A DNA stretch of 64,000 nucleotides from Serpula lacrymans var. lacrymans S7.9 (GCF_000218685.1 NW_006763290.1:5110908-5174907); one strand, 5' to 3'; positions 49,349 through 61,634 are shown, numbered from the stretch's first letter. Translations and numbers: made by a program. Notes: generated by a model not told the origin, from the sequence alone.

Positions 49349-52300
49349 ATGGAGCACGGGTGTATTATTGATAACGATAACGAGCAAGCTATATTTCTAT
49401 TTGAACACGATGAACCTCCCAGCTATCACCAACGCCCATCACCTTCGCCTATCAGTCCCTCGTGTACTTCCTACGACATATCGCCACCCTCGACCCTGCT
49501 TTTGTCCGATCACAGCCATCCAACAGTCGTAGAACAGCATTCTGGGGACATGGCTCACCACCCAATTTCACATCCCACTTCTGATTTTTCAGATAAAGGC
49601 AAAGGTGTATCCATGCCTCTGCCCATCCGTGCGCATACAACCACCCATCCTTTCCACACAGACGCCATGTCCTCCAGCTCTGCGCTCGAGCCATCCCCAT
49701 CTCGCTCTCTTGTCGCATACTCGCCTCTCGCTCCACTCCATTCAATCACTCCTAGCCCCAATCCATATCATCTTCACTTAGACACCATCAATCTCCCATT
49801 CATGTCGGAGCTCCAGCATGCCCTGGCTGCATCCGGATCATCCCTTACCAATCACACCCATCTCTTCGAGACACCAGTATCAATGCGTCATAAAGGCAAA
49901 GACAAGGAACTTCCCCCATCGTTACCTCCCTTATCGTTTACCCCAGCTGAACTAGGATATGGCACCATCGATTGGCCATCCCCTGAGCCCGTGTCACCAA
50001 ACCCTGGTCCTTCATCATACGGATCAGGTCACACTTCTCTTCTCAGTACCGCCCAGAGTCCATTTCCATCGATCCAATCTCCTGACGCGCATCCGGATAG
50101 CCGCCCGGGTGTGACAGAGGACTCGCGTATTCTGACACGCATGCCTTCGCGCAGGCGCTCTCTCTCTAGCCTTTCTGTGCAGTCAACACGTTCGTTAGCC
50201 GCACGCTCCATGTCACGAATAAAGACAAAATTCAACGGACCTAGGAGCCCTGGCAGTTTCGCTCGCAAACTCTTCTCAAAAGCCAGGCCAGAGTCAGCGT
50301 CAACAAGTCCCGTCGAAATCGGACCCAGCGTGGGGCTAACAGCAGATCCCAACCTTGGAGATTTGGCCATAGTTGGTCAGGGCAGCTGCTTCCTACCGTG
50401 GAGGACCGATTATAAGCGAAGTACACCTCTTCCTCCTTACCTGAGCGTTAATGCAGATGGTGTCTTGAGCACGGACAATGCTCTCCTTTATCACCCGCCT
50501 CAGTATCCAGATGGCGCCAATCTGAAGGGAAAAGGACGCTCTTATTCATCGCCCTTCCCCACATCTGTCCTTGACATTGTTCCGGCTGTTCCTGACGAAA
50601 CCTTTGTCCCATTGCCTATCGTAGTGCACAACTCATTCGACGAAACTTTACCCCGGGAGCTGAAATTGCATATACTTTCTTTCGTCGTATCCTTATACCA
50701 CGAAGACCACGAACGTAAGAAAAGCACCGGGTCTTGGACCGCGAACAAGGCTTCTTCCTCTAAAAATAAATGGGTAGGTAGAGACAGGGGCATGCGAGAA
50801 CTTGTGAAATTGAGTAGGGTGAGTATCAAGCCATGACAGATTTTGACTCAACTATATTGATACTGCTACCAGGTTTCGAAGGCGTGGCAGGCCCTCGTCT
50901 TTGACGGTCAGCTATGGATGGATGTCAATCTACGATCATTCCCGAAACTGCCTACGGCTCTCCTCTTGCGTCTCTCAGAGACACCTGGGGCTTTCGTAAA
51001 GAAAATCGACCTGACGGGTCATGTATATCTGTCGCCCTCTACCATGCTTAACTTGACGAACAATCTATGTTCTGGGCCAGAGTCTTCTGATTCCCCGTAC
51101 ACCCAACTTATTGATGTCAACCTTCAAGGCTGTTCAGCGCTGACATCACAGTCCTTGCACAATCTCATCATCCACTCTCCTTTCTTGCGCAATCTATGTC
51201 TCAAAGGCCTGGAGGCGGTCACCAATGTGACATGCGACCTCCTCGCGCTGTCCCCTCATCTCACCTCGTTAAACTTGAGCCGGTGCCCTAACATGGATGC
51301 GCAGGGAATTCTCAGTCTTTCGTCTGCGGTGCTCCGCCATGGAAATCGGCTTGCTCTGAAGGAGCTTCGGCTATCTGGCCTGCAGGATGTTGACGACGAG
51401 GTCATGGCGACTTTAGGTAAAGCTGCACCCTATCTCGAGGTTCTGGATATAGGTTACGCTCGTAATCTGCACAACTCCGCTGTTGACGCATTCATCGCAT
51501 GCACCGAAGAGGACGAGAACATTGAGACTGTCACGCTGACAGCACGTCAAGCAGGCCGGGAGTCAAGGGACGTGAAGAACTATCGCCGACGTCTGACCTC
51601 GCTCCGACACATTGTCTTGTCCTCATGCGTATTGCTTACTGATATAGCATGTTCCCACCTCGCGCATGCCGTTCCACGTTTGGAAATCTTGGAATTAGGA
51701 GGCATAGGTAGCGAGCTCAAGGACGAGGGGCTTATCCGGCTGTTGGAAACGACACCTCTTATCAAGAAAATCGATCTAGAAGATGCCTGCGAAATTACTG
51801 ATGCTGTGATCGCAGCCATCACTCCGGCTCCGCTGACAGATACGACCTTACAGCGTGGGGTTGTGTCGAATGAAGCGCCACAGGCTGGACACGCTTTAGA
51901 ACATCTGGTGGTATCATATGCTAGCAATCTAAGCAACGAGGCCTTCAAGTCACTAATAAGCAACTGTCCGCGCCTTCGAGTCTTGGAAGCAGATAGTACA
52001 GCCATGTCAGGGAGCGTGCTGAAGCAATTCGTGCGGCTCACTCGCAGCCGGAATATGTGCAATCCTACTGTGGTCGCTGTGGACTGTAGAGGAATTGGGG
52101 AAAGTGTCGTTAAGGAACTCTCGGTCTCGACTCGTCCGAGGAGGGGCTGGAGGTCATGGGAGGCGAGGAAGCTTGGTTATCTCGATGGGCGAGACGAGGA
52201 AGAGTTGAAAGTAGGACAGGACGAATGTGACGATAAGCGTGTCGTTCTCAAGTCGTTCTACTCGTGGCAGACGGTGGACGCTGTTCGTGCGGCACGAGAT

Positions 52301-52486
52301 CGACAACGTAAGTCGACGCGACGGGCCAGGAACGTTTCTGGGGGGGGTAGCGACACGGAAGATGCTGTTCCTGCGTCTGGGAGATCCGGGATGCGATGGT
52401 GGTCCCCAAGTGGAAGAAGGTCCTCTGGCAACACCTCACCTACGACTGGAGATGCAAACGATCGGGACGGCTGTACCATCATGTGA
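49349..52486 (+). CDS. F-box and leucine-rich-repeat protein with CaaX-like end
   Basis: 1027 aa from two exons, 49349-50818 and 50873-52486. The first 420 residues are Ser/Pro-rich and disordered. The F-box lies around residues 430-510 (LPRELKLHILSFVV ... LVKLSRVSKAWQALVFDGQLW) and contains a basic insert. It should recruit SKP1 for an SCF ubiquitin ligase. A run of LRRs follows to about residue 850, with AMN1/FBXL-type units such as LIDVNLQGCSALTSQSLHNL, LTSLNLSRCPNMDAQGILSL and LVVSYASNLSNEAFKSLI. A basic tail ends in the tetrapeptide CTIM, a plausible farnesylation box (Met at the last position favours farnesyl), as in animal FBXL2/FBXL20. Substrates are unknown. Confidence 0.88.
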
Positions 52487-52550
52487 ATATTGTATATCGT
52501 TGCTGGTGTATTTTGATTCGAGGATTTGTAATATCTGACTGTTGTACGCT

Positions 52551-52574
52551 TTTTCTCTTTCTTTCTTTCTTTCT
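52551..52574. repeat. TTTC microsatellite
   Basis: Short TTTC-rich tract in the 3' flank of the F-box gene. A (TC)n run also lies at about 52649-52663. Confidence 0.6.
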
Positions 52575-52747
52575 GTTGCTGTAAAATCGCTTTTGCTTGC
52601 TCTGATACCGGTTCTCCGTCTGTCTGTACTTGTATAATGTACTTCTTATCTCTCTCTCTCTCTGCTTTTTCTTGAATAGTGTTGTATAGATGAAATCGAA
52701 TATATTTACCACTTACATTACGAGTCGTAAGATGTCTGTACGAGAAT

Positions 52748-53848
52748 CTAACCAGAGGACTTTCTCGGCTTCCGTTTCGACTTCTTCGACGCCTTCGATT
52801 GCTTCTTTGCTTCTGATATCGACGGTGTAGTTCGACCAGATTGACCTTCAGTGGCAGCGTCAGTCATTGTAGCCTCTTTTCCTACAGGAGAGGCATGAGA
52901 GATCGACGAGTCGTCGTTTTCGCCATGACCTGGTTAAAGTCAGCGGGTGCATACTATAACGTAGAAGGAATAAAAAACCGACCGGTAAACGGATCTATTC
53001 GTGGCCTTCTACGCTTTAAACCTGCATTTTCTGAATCTTTCATCTCATCTGATTCCACTGCACGTTTCTTTCCCATCTTTTTACTCTCTTTCGTCTCTGC
53101 CACCGGCTCCTCGTCGGGAGTAGCTGGTGAAGCCTCATCAAATACCTGAAGATCCTCATCCTCCTCTCCACTGCCTTCCTCCTTTAGTTTCCGTTCATAC
53201 TCTGCTCGTTCTGCCATCTTACTGGTGATTGTTACGGGGACGTGGACGTTGCTTGTGCTCGCGCTCGTGCTCGCGGCACCTTCTGTGGCATCGACAGGTG
53301 GTCTGATATCCTTCGCTTGAGCTATGGCATGCTTGATGAATCGACCAGCAGCCGCTTTGTCGATGCCGTATTTTTCTGGAAGAAGAATGAATAAAGAAGG
53401 TAGAGGAACAAAAGACACGGGGCTGACTCTTTTCGTCCGATTGTTCAGCTCCCTTGACTTTGTCAAAGTATTGTCGCACTCTGTCCTAATTTACTCGCAT
53501 CAGAGGACAATGACGATGTACATATTTGAGTGCGTTTAGGGCTCACCAGTTCAGCTATGACGGGATGTGTTCTTGGATCGATCCCTCGGGATTTGAGATA
53601 TACTATATTGGTACATATCTCGTTCGCCATCATCCGCTCTCACATAACGCTAAGTACTCACTGAAAACGAGATCGTAAACTAGATATGGGAGTAGCACTT
53701 GTAGTTTGGCTTGCTGGATGGTTTCGAGCCCTACGACGGTTTCTGGAAGTGATTTTGCGAAAAGAGGCTCCAGCTGTGTTTCGAGCTCATCGAGAGAAAC
53801 GTTTAGCGTGGCAAGCTTTGCCTGCAGCTTTGTGGTTTCTGAAGTCAT
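52748..53848 (-). CDS. Exosome cofactor LRP1/Rrp47 (C1D family)
   Basis: Nuclear exosome-associated protein. It partners Rrp6 and binds RNA in processing of snoRNAs and 5.8S rRNA. Starts MTSETTKLQAKLATLNVSLD. The N-terminal 90 residues are the Sas10/Utp3/C1D fold (LDELETQLEPLFAKS, TIQQAKLQVLLPYLVYDLVF), then YLKSRGIDPRTHPVIAELDR and VRQYFDKVKGAE, a very conserved family block, and KYGIDKAAAGRFIKHAIAQA. The C-terminal half is acidic then Lys-rich, ending in SKKSKRKPRKSSG, typical of the RNA-binding tail of Lrp1. Several small introns. It is convergent with the F-box gene at its 3' end. Confidence 0.92.
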
Positions 53849-55572
53849 TTTGGCTGTTGATACTGGAATCTCAGAGATTCCTCGAACCTGAATCTAACTT
53901 GAAAGTCTGCAAAGAGCCACTGGCAAGTATTGAACTTTTTTTGCAAAGGAGACCACGTGATTACACCTATCTTCGCTGCAAAGCGGACAAACAGCCGACA
54001 ACATACTCTTATGGTGAGCCATTTCAGAGACTATTGGAAACCTAAGCTGAAGATGTTTCAAAATGCAGTCCTCAGAACTACGATACACTGCTAACACCCA
54101 GTTAGAGCACTGTAAGTGGTGTGCTGTCGCTATACGTTGAGTTGCTAAGGTCACTTTTTTGCAATATCGCAGTGCACGCTCGATACACAGGAACTGGTGC
54201 GCCCTGTGCCTATACTTTGCTAGCTAGAGCTGACACATAAACATTTTCTATTTGATAGGGCATGCCGATTTGACAAAGTAGTGAGTTGGTTGCTTACTAT
54301 GTTATTGCATCCAATACTAAATCACTGTTAGTGATTGGCTCACTCATCAACACAGGGATACGCTCTCGTCCATTGTAGGACATCCAACGCTGACGTCTTA
54401 TCTCGCCATTGCGGACGGCGAGTCGATTGGGAGAGTAAAATTTGAGATGACAGAGGTATGCTCTGCGCAGCTAGTGTTTACAGTTCGCTGCTTACTCATT
54501 CTCTGTCAGCGCATGCTACAGCCTTGTGGGCCTCCTCCACGAAAGGATGAGGACTAGTACAATTCCGTGACGTCCCGGAGATCGGTTTCAAATTAAGTTA
54601 GGAGGTGCACTGGTGAGCCCTCGTCAACCTGCCCCCCTGAAGAGTGCTTTCTGACGCTGATGTGTTCCTTTTAAGCTGTCAGTGATTGAGCAGATTTCCG
54701 AGGTGTTAGAAAAGAAGACACTAGCTACACCTGCTTTCGATTACGGCTCATCTTCTGTTTAAATAATCGAAGCTGCAATGCGAGAGTGTAGATGGCCTGG
54801 CGCAAGTCCGCGTACTTTCGTGGCGATGGTTCTCTTCGCTTGGCGAGTGTGTTTGTCTTCTGTTCCCCTCCTCGAAGGCTGTGCCTTGTTCCCCTTTTAG
54901 CACTTTCCTTGAGTCGGGTGATCCATTTGATCTGAGTTACGGATATCCGTTCCAATGATTGGATCGTTGTGTAATGATCATGCTTTATAAGCATGGTCAT
55001 TCACAGCGATCCACTTGTGGGTGTGACATTTTTCCTTAGACTACCAACTATGGGATGTAGTTTATCCATTATGGCCATTGTACTCGGAATCAAAGCTTGA
55101 AATAAGAAAGTAACGCCCAGGTGGGTGGCCAATGGCGTCTTTGGCGCGCCGTTCGCTTGTCAGCCAAAAGGCTGTCCTGTATTCCCGGGCTGTCGGATTG
55201 ATTGTCCAGTACTATACTACTCTGATACCAACCATCACAACTGCTGTGTCTCTGTCCTGTGTCTTGCTTTTTCGTTTTCCCCTGTATTCTCGACATCGAC
55301 ATCGTACGTTTCTTGCAACTGTAATCCACGCTTTTTTGTATCGATACTCGTCCACCGCTGCTTCATCTCGTACACGCTTTGGCGCTTTGCTAGACCGCAT
55401 AATTCTCTTTGTCTGCTGAATACCCTACAATCCACCAGTACCACCGAAACGTCCAGTGATATCTACGGCTATCCTTCATTGAGGCCACACAAAGACCAGG
55501 ACCAGTTTCATTCTCTAGACGCTTTGGCGGGGCCACCAACAAGCTTATAACCTTTCAGTTCCTGGTGGTCGA
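53849..55572. other. Intergenic, 1.7 kb, with a gene relic
   Basis: Between divergent LRP1 and the methyltransferase. Apart from the cyclophilin-like fragment below and the CT-rich promoter of the methyltransferase gene (about 55230-55480), I see only broken short frames. Confidence 0.45.
54381..54455 (+). pseudogene. Possible cyclophilin-like relic
   Basis: The stretch encodes HPTLTSYLAIADGESIGRVKFEMTE followed by a good donor (GTATGC). The ADGESIGRVKFE part resembles the first strands of cyclophilins (DGxxxGRVxFEL). Downstream the expected PKTAENFRALC block is not found and frames are interrupted up to about 54760. The match is short, so this is tentative. Confidence 0.3.
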
Positions 55573-58118
55573 ATGGCCTCATCATCAGCACAACCTTGCC
55601 CCATCCTGCCATCGATATCTGCAGGCATACTGTTTTGTACAGAATCCATTCTCACCCCACGCTCCTCATTTTATAATAACTCACCCTCGGTTTCACCGCC
55701 TACAAGTTCACCTCCCCGTCCTTCGTCATTCTCCAGCACAGATTCAGGTTATTCAAGTGTTATGGGCGTCAGTAACGACAAGGATTCAAATCGGCTTCGG
55801 AAACTCTCAAAGCCATTGACCCATCTCCCCGAATCCGATCAGAGGGATTCCGTTATTCATGTGGACAATGCCGGGGAGCAGAGCTCTCAGACCTCTCCGA
55901 AACGAGGCAAGCGTCTCTTTAGTTCGACCTTGCATCGCACGAAGAAGAAGTCGCCAGCACCTCTTGAGGCAACTATTCCCTTCCCCGTAGAGTCACAGGC
56001 TCATACTACATCTCCATCCGATGGTTACCCCGTTACTCCCACTCAAGAAGAGACACCGGTAACAGCTGTTCCACCCGTGAGAGCCGACACGACAGGCCAC
56101 AAGCCGACCGTTGGCTTTGACGAACGGAAGTATTTCCTCCACAAGCGGGGTCTAAAGCATCACCCATATTCTCGCGATGAGGTTCCTTATATGCAAGCAT
56201 ACAACCCCACACTTCTTGATAAGTAAGGTCGCACATCTAATGTTATCATCCTCAACTGATTTCATTTTGCTATAGCGATCGTTTCACGGAAATCTTGATA
56301 CAGCGACTGAACCCAAACGGTTCACCGTCCTTCCATAACTACGGTAAAACCCCGCCTTCTAATATCCTTGATCTTGGCTGTGGCACAGGTCGCTGGGTTC
56401 TCGATACTGCGACTGTGTGGAGAGAGTCTAAAGTGACTGGACTAGACATTGTAGATGTGATTGATGATCCGAAATTTGCCCCCAACAATGTTTACTGGGT
56501 TCGAGCCAACTTGTATGCATTATCTCATTCCGTAGCTTCGCAGTACTGATATTTTTCGTTAGCCTTAAGGATCCACTGCCGTTTCATCAAAACACCTTTG
56601 ATCTTGTGCGAATGGCGAATTTGTCGCTATGTATTCCGTACGACAAGTGGGACTACCTGCTATGTGAAGTCCGCAGGATCTTGATGCCCAACGGACGGCT
56701 GGAGTTAATTGACGACCAGATTTTCTTCCCATACGAGAAAGCCCCATCATCTTCTCCGTCAACATCCGTTCCATCACTTGCCCTAACTGTGACCGCGCGA
56801 TCCGAATTCGAAAAAGATGAAGACGAAGCCACCACCGATAACGATACCTCTGAGGACGACGACGACTTCCAAAGCACCAAGAGCATACTCACGAGCGTAG
56901 ATGACGATGACTCGTGTAGTGAACAAGAGCCTCTCTTGGAAAAGCCATCCGAAGCCCGTATAGATCGTGCGGCGGAATGGAGAGCTAATGTGGCGAAGTC
57001 TAAAGATCTCGAAAACGCCTTTGAACAGATGCTAGTCCAGAATGGCATATATGCGCGCCCTCAAGAAGTCATCGAAATCATGCTCGAACAGGTGTTTGGT
57101 CGATACCACTCTAACAAAATCAGCACAATGTATCTCGCTCTCGCTCCTCCTACGCCCGACAAGGATTCCGACGAGTCTTCATTGGTTAGCACAGACAGTG
57201 GGAATAAGAAATTCAAGGATTATAAATGGATGAATATCGAATGGGATAAGAAAGAGAAGAAGGAAAAGGGGAAGAAGGGGGACAGGTCCAGCGGAGAAAG
57301 TATGGCCTCCTTCTCGCAGATTCCTGACAGTATCAGCGCGAAAGCAGCAGGTCGATTAGGCATCACTCCCAACAAAAAGGGAGAAAGGTTGAGCGAGGAC
57401 AGCATTTTTTCTTCCCCATCTGTTCCAGATACCATCAGTACAAAAGCAGCTGGACGGTTAGGCATCACTCCCAGCAAAAAGGGAGAAAGGTTAAGCGCGG
57501 ACAGCATTTTTTCTTCCTCGTCTGTTCCGGATACCGTCAGTGCGAAAGCGGCAGGCCGCCTGGGCATCAACACTCCCGCCACACCTCCTCGACCTTCCCC
57601 ACCAACACAGTCACCGGGTCTTCTTCTATGGCCATCTACGTTTATTCCCATATCCCCTCTCGAGTTAGAGATGCACGCATGCAAGAATTTGCACCTCCTT
57701 CTTGGATGTAAATCGGCTTTGGCCGACTACCTTCATAGCTTAAAACGCGAGGATGGTGTTCCCGTAATCAGCGATGAAGAATTCACAAATATCGTCTGGG
57801 ATTATGAGTGGTAGGAGTGTCATATTATCTTCTTTGTGTCATGAATTCTCACGTGATTGTAGCTTCCGTCGCTCGCGCTTCAACTGGCCTTCAGAAATTC
57901 CAGAATATCGCTTGGACGTACCACTCACAGAAGCTACCCCGAGATCTGCCAACAATGCTCGTGCCTCAATGGGCCCTGATGCTATGCTGGGACATCCTCG
58001 CCCAGCTTCTACTGAGAACGAGGCGATGACTCTTGTGAAACGTGATGACCTAACCTTCGTACGTGCCATCAGGGTGTATGAAGCTGTCAAAGTAGACGAA
58101 GACTTCAACCCCACATAA
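55573..58118 (+). CDS. SAM-dependent methyltransferase with tandem repeats
   Basis: 796 aa from exons 55573-56222, 56276-56512, 56563-57810 and 57863-58118. The N-terminal 210 residues are Ser/Pro-rich. The class I methyltransferase core has NILDLGCGTGRWVLDTAT (SAM motif I), VTGLDIVDV (motif II), FDLVRMANLSLCIPYDKWDY and ILMPNGRLELIDDQIFFPYE (motif post-I to III). An acidic Asp/Glu/Ser insert and a second conserved block (EQMLVQNGIYARPQEVIEIM, HSNKISTMYLAL) follow. Then come three near-identical units around AAGRLGITPxKKGERLS. The last exon is joined through a weak GTAGGA donor; without it the protein ends at 57814 after DYEW. Such proteins are common and expanded in Agaricomycetes; the substrate is unknown. 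Confidence 0.85.
57314..57575 (+). repeat. Three tandem coding repeats in the methyltransferase gene
   Basis: Units of about 38-40 residues repeat DSIFSS-SVPDTxS-KAAGRLGITPxKKGERLS with few changes; the third is truncated after GRLGI. Nucleotide identity is high, which implies recent expansion. Confidence 0.75.
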
Positions 58119-58662
58119 ACATCACCATCGTACCTGCATTCTCAGTAACACTCGACCAACAGTGTTTTCTGTATATCATTCCCACTTCTCTATTATACCA
58201 GGCTTTGTTTGCCGGTCTCACGTTCCTTTTATTCTTCTGGAGGGACATTTTTTTCCCATTGCTTCATTTGTCACCATCATTGATTTATTCATTCATGCAT
58301 GATGTTCTGTTATTGTACTAGCTTGGAGCACTATCATTTGTATTCCCATTGTAGTGATACCTTACCACACTGCCATCAGCATATTTCTACTATACCTTCA
58401 CGATCCTTCCTTTGAGCAATTAAATAACCATTTAAACATTACAATCATGCCTTCCCTTGTCCTGGCCGAAGTCTACAGACCTGATCTGGTAATTATAACA
58501 GACTATGTGTGTGTAGCTTTTGTCAGCGAATGAGTAATTTAGTAGATTCCAGAACAGACACCATGACGCGTCTCTATACAAACGCTCGTATAAAGCCAGA
58601 GCAATGCATGCCATCCTCGTGTCGCACTCTGATTGTGCCATTTCCTCAACCTCACTGAAGCC
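58119..58662. other. Intergenic between methyltransferase and WSS1 genes
   Basis: 3' flank of the methyltransferase and WSS1 promoter; no gene seen. Confidence 0.45.
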
Positions 58663-59994
58663 ATGTCTGATACATTCGTCAAGTCGTTTACGCATCTTAA
58701 AGATCGGCCCAAGGCCGAACGCGCACTTCCAATGCTACAGCGTATTGCGTCTCTCGTAAAGCCGATCATGCGAAAGCGTAGTTGGGTGCTGCCTGTACTT
58801 TCTGAGTTCTTTCCAGATAGTCCCAACCTAGTCGGTGAGTTTCTGGTATACATTTCAACCCCTGATTTATGCATGAACTGTCTTTATGTAGGGCTAAGTA
58901 AGTTCGAACCTGTAAGGGTATACGATCCTACGGTTCTGACTCGGACATGATGATCTACAGATATTAATGGAGGGGAACAGATCCTTCTGAGACTACGACC
59001 AGCATGGGCCGCTGATACTTTTTACGAAGAAGAGCAAGTGGTGAAAGTAATGTTGCACGAGGCAAGGAAGCCAACATTGTCCTTATCACCCTCGTCTATT
59101 GCATATACTAATACCCCCCTGATAGCTCACTCACAACGTGCATGGGCCTCACGACGAGAAATTCTACAAGTTCCTTGCAGGCCTCGAAGACGAGTACGAC
59201 GAGTTGAAACGCTCTGGATACTCTGGGGAGGGCTTCTTCTCCAAAGGACACAGATTGGGTACAAACGTATCGCACAATGTGCCGCCTCATTTAGCAAGAG
59301 TAAGGGCACTGGAAGCTGCCGAGAAACGAAGAAAGGCTAGCACCATGCTGGGCAGCGGTGGTAGGTTAGGCGGGCGCGTCGGTACGATGCAAGGTATGAG
59401 TCCAAGAGAGCTAGCCGCACAGGTACGTTCTTCTATCTGTACTTTTGTTTTGGACCAAGGCGAATGCGTCACCCCGTGTAGGCCGCTGAGCGAAGAAAAC
59501 GCGACGAAGTAGCGTGTGGATCAGGTGCCACTGCACAGAAAGAGGCTGCGAAGGCTGCGAAGGAAAGCGTTGGGAGTAAGGTCTTCATCGACCTCACGAA
59601 CGACATAGATGATTTTGATCCTACCACCGCCGCTGGTCCCTCGAGGAGAACAACATCATCATCAACATCGACTGTTATATCCGGATCGAACAAACCATCA
59701 GAGCCTAGTTGTGGTCCTGCAGTTCGCTTGACTAAATCCAGACTCGTAGGTAACACCATTTCCGGTCCACATCAGAAAGGAAAATCATCAACTTCTGTGG
59801 GGAAGTGGACTTGTCCGTCATGTACCCTTGAAAACGACCCTTTTGCGTTACAATGTGATGCATGCCTATCCGAACGTCCACATGAACCTTCACATGGGTG
59901 GACATGTGTAATCTGCAGAGAAGAAGATATACCTCACGAATTCTGGTCATGTCGGTTTTGCGGAAATATCAAAGCGGAAAGCGTCCTTGCTTAA
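58663..59994 (+). CDS. WSS1/SPRTN-type DNA-protein crosslink metalloprotease
   Basis: DNA-dependent zinc protease that degrades protein adducts such as trapped topoisomerase. Exons 58663-58834, 58892-58897 (6 nt), 58961-59061, 59126-59422 and 59482-59994 give 362 aa. The WLM domain runs from residue 1 to about 200, with LVGLNINGGEQILLRLRP and the active site HELTHNVHGPHD at residues 92-103 (zinc-binding His 92, 96 and 102, catalytic Glu93). SGYSGEGFFSKGHRLG follows. A SUMO-interacting motif VFIDLTND lies near residue 226. Two RanBP2-type zinc fingers lie near residues 301-325 (WTCPSC ... CDAC) and 332-355 (WTCVIC ... CRFC). The third intron is GC-AG and splits the active site between HE and LTH. 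Confidence 0.93.
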
Positions 59995-60084
59995 GCCAAC
60001 TTTCATGGCAATTGTTACATCTGTCGCCCTACTTACTTTCCTGTATACCATGTAATTATTTTGTTGTATTGCTTTTATTTAGGT

Positions 60085-61510
60085 TCACCATAGTTTGAAT
60101 ATTTTGACATCTTGATTATTATCAATACCACCTTCTGACATCCCAACGAATATATTTGTGTCGAAAGATACCTTCACTTCTTCAACACGAAGCTTTTGCT
60201 CTGCACAAAAAAATACTATGAGAGACATTGATATTAGAGTTATACAACGTACTGGCTTCATGCAGGAAAACCGACAGTGTGTCATTGTTTCGGACAGTTA
60301 ATGCTATTAAAGCCATCCTTCCTTTCAAATTTCCACTTTTATCATGATTTAGCGCGAGCGAGAGGACAGCAATGAGGGATGGTACGAGGAGGGGATCGAA
60401 AACCTGGCCAATCGGTTAGCTCCACGAAGGCAATCGGTTTCTGCGAATGTCTTTACCAAATCAGACCCAATGATAATGTCGGCATCAATGTCGCGCAATA
60501 ATGAAAGTAGATGTGGAGCTGCTAACGAATCGAGTGCATCAGTCCAGTTCAACGTACGATAGTGTATGTTAGGGTGAGACGAAGATCTGTCTTAGACACA
60601 GTCAAAAAAGTTTTAAGTCACAAGGGCGAAGAGCTTACTGCACTGTAGGCGAAGATTGTCACGACATCTTGAAAGGACATCTTCGTTGACGTCAGTTAAC
60701 CACAGAGATGAGTGTGTACCTGGAGTTTTGCTTGCATCGCATATTTGCTGTTGTAGACTGGCAACGATGATGCCCAAAAAACCAGTGCCGCATCCTAGCT
60801 CCAGGACGACCTTGTTCTTAACCAGCGCTGAAGACGAGTAAATAGCAAGTCATAAAATCTGATCAGTGTTTCCTACTGGGGCAAGATATCAAGTATTGCG
60901 AGAGAACAAGACTCGCTCGCCAGGTCCGAAGACCAGTAGTACCACCCTCAATAGTAGTCTGTGACTCGAGCAATGTCGTTGTCTGGTATGCATCGCATGC
61001 CTCCCTATTAACAACGAGTTTCTCTAGCTGAGGAAGTTTCCAATAATGAGTTACATATGATTCGATTGGTGGGCCACACAATGAAAGCGGGTTGTTTGGC
61101 TCACTATAATTGAGCCGATTTCAACAATTTCTGAGACGTCACTTATATGGTACGCACGGAGTCGAGGACATGAGTAACGATAGGTAATGGTTGTAAATAC
61201 GAGTGTCGATCTCGTCATCCTTGACGTATCATTGCTGGTCAGCCTGTCAGCCTTCATAGGCACCTCAAATGTGGCATGCCTCGTCTTTGGGCATCGTTTC
61301 CAGAAGAAAGGTGGCCCATTTCCAAAAGGTTTGCTGGTAATGTTTGGAGGGAGGATAAGTCTTGAGATGTGGGTTCAACAACACAGAATCCAGAAGAAAT
61401 GTATGGATTAAAGAGAAAGGTAAATGGGTTGGGAATGATTGCGTCTGCATGGGTGAAAGGGCGGAATATCCGCGAAGCAAACCAAATAATTCCAGTTGCC
61501 CATCAGACAT
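60085..61510 (-). CDS. Protein-lysine methyltransferase, EFM3/FAM86-like
   Basis: Seven-beta-strand SAM methyltransferase of the METTL21/FAM86 group; yeast Efm3 methylates elongation factor 2. Starts MSDGQLELFGLLRGYSAL, with FLLDSVLLNPHLKTYPPSKH next, as in FAM86 N-terminal domains. The core shows LRTWRASLVLSQYL, VVLELGCGTGFLGIIVASL (SAM motif I) and LWLTDVNEDVLSRCRDNL. The segment TDALDSLAAP precedes the post-II motif DADIIIGSDLV, and VGMSEGGIDNNQDVKIFKLW closes the C-terminus. About seven short introns. The substrate is inferred from the family. The gene is convergent with WSS1 (90 bp between stops) and divergent with the mS45 gene. Confidence 0.85.
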
Positions 61511-61634
61511 GATAGTATTGAACTAGGATAACTCTCAGCCACATTCCGGTTCCATGAACTGGCGCGCCTGCCCTAAGTATGCACGTGACTTCGTCAAGAA
61601 ATGCTTCAAGTTTTTCTGCATCTACTTTTCTCAA
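61511..61634. promoter_or_regulatory. Bidirectional promoter EFM3-like/mS45
   Basis: 124 bp between divergent start codons. One product targets cytosolic and the other mitochondrial translation, so shared control is plausible. Confidence 0.5.

Noticed and set aside
55125..55550. 141-codon frame upstream of the methyltransferase
   Set aside because: It overlaps the CT-rich promoter and leader, and has no recognisable motif.
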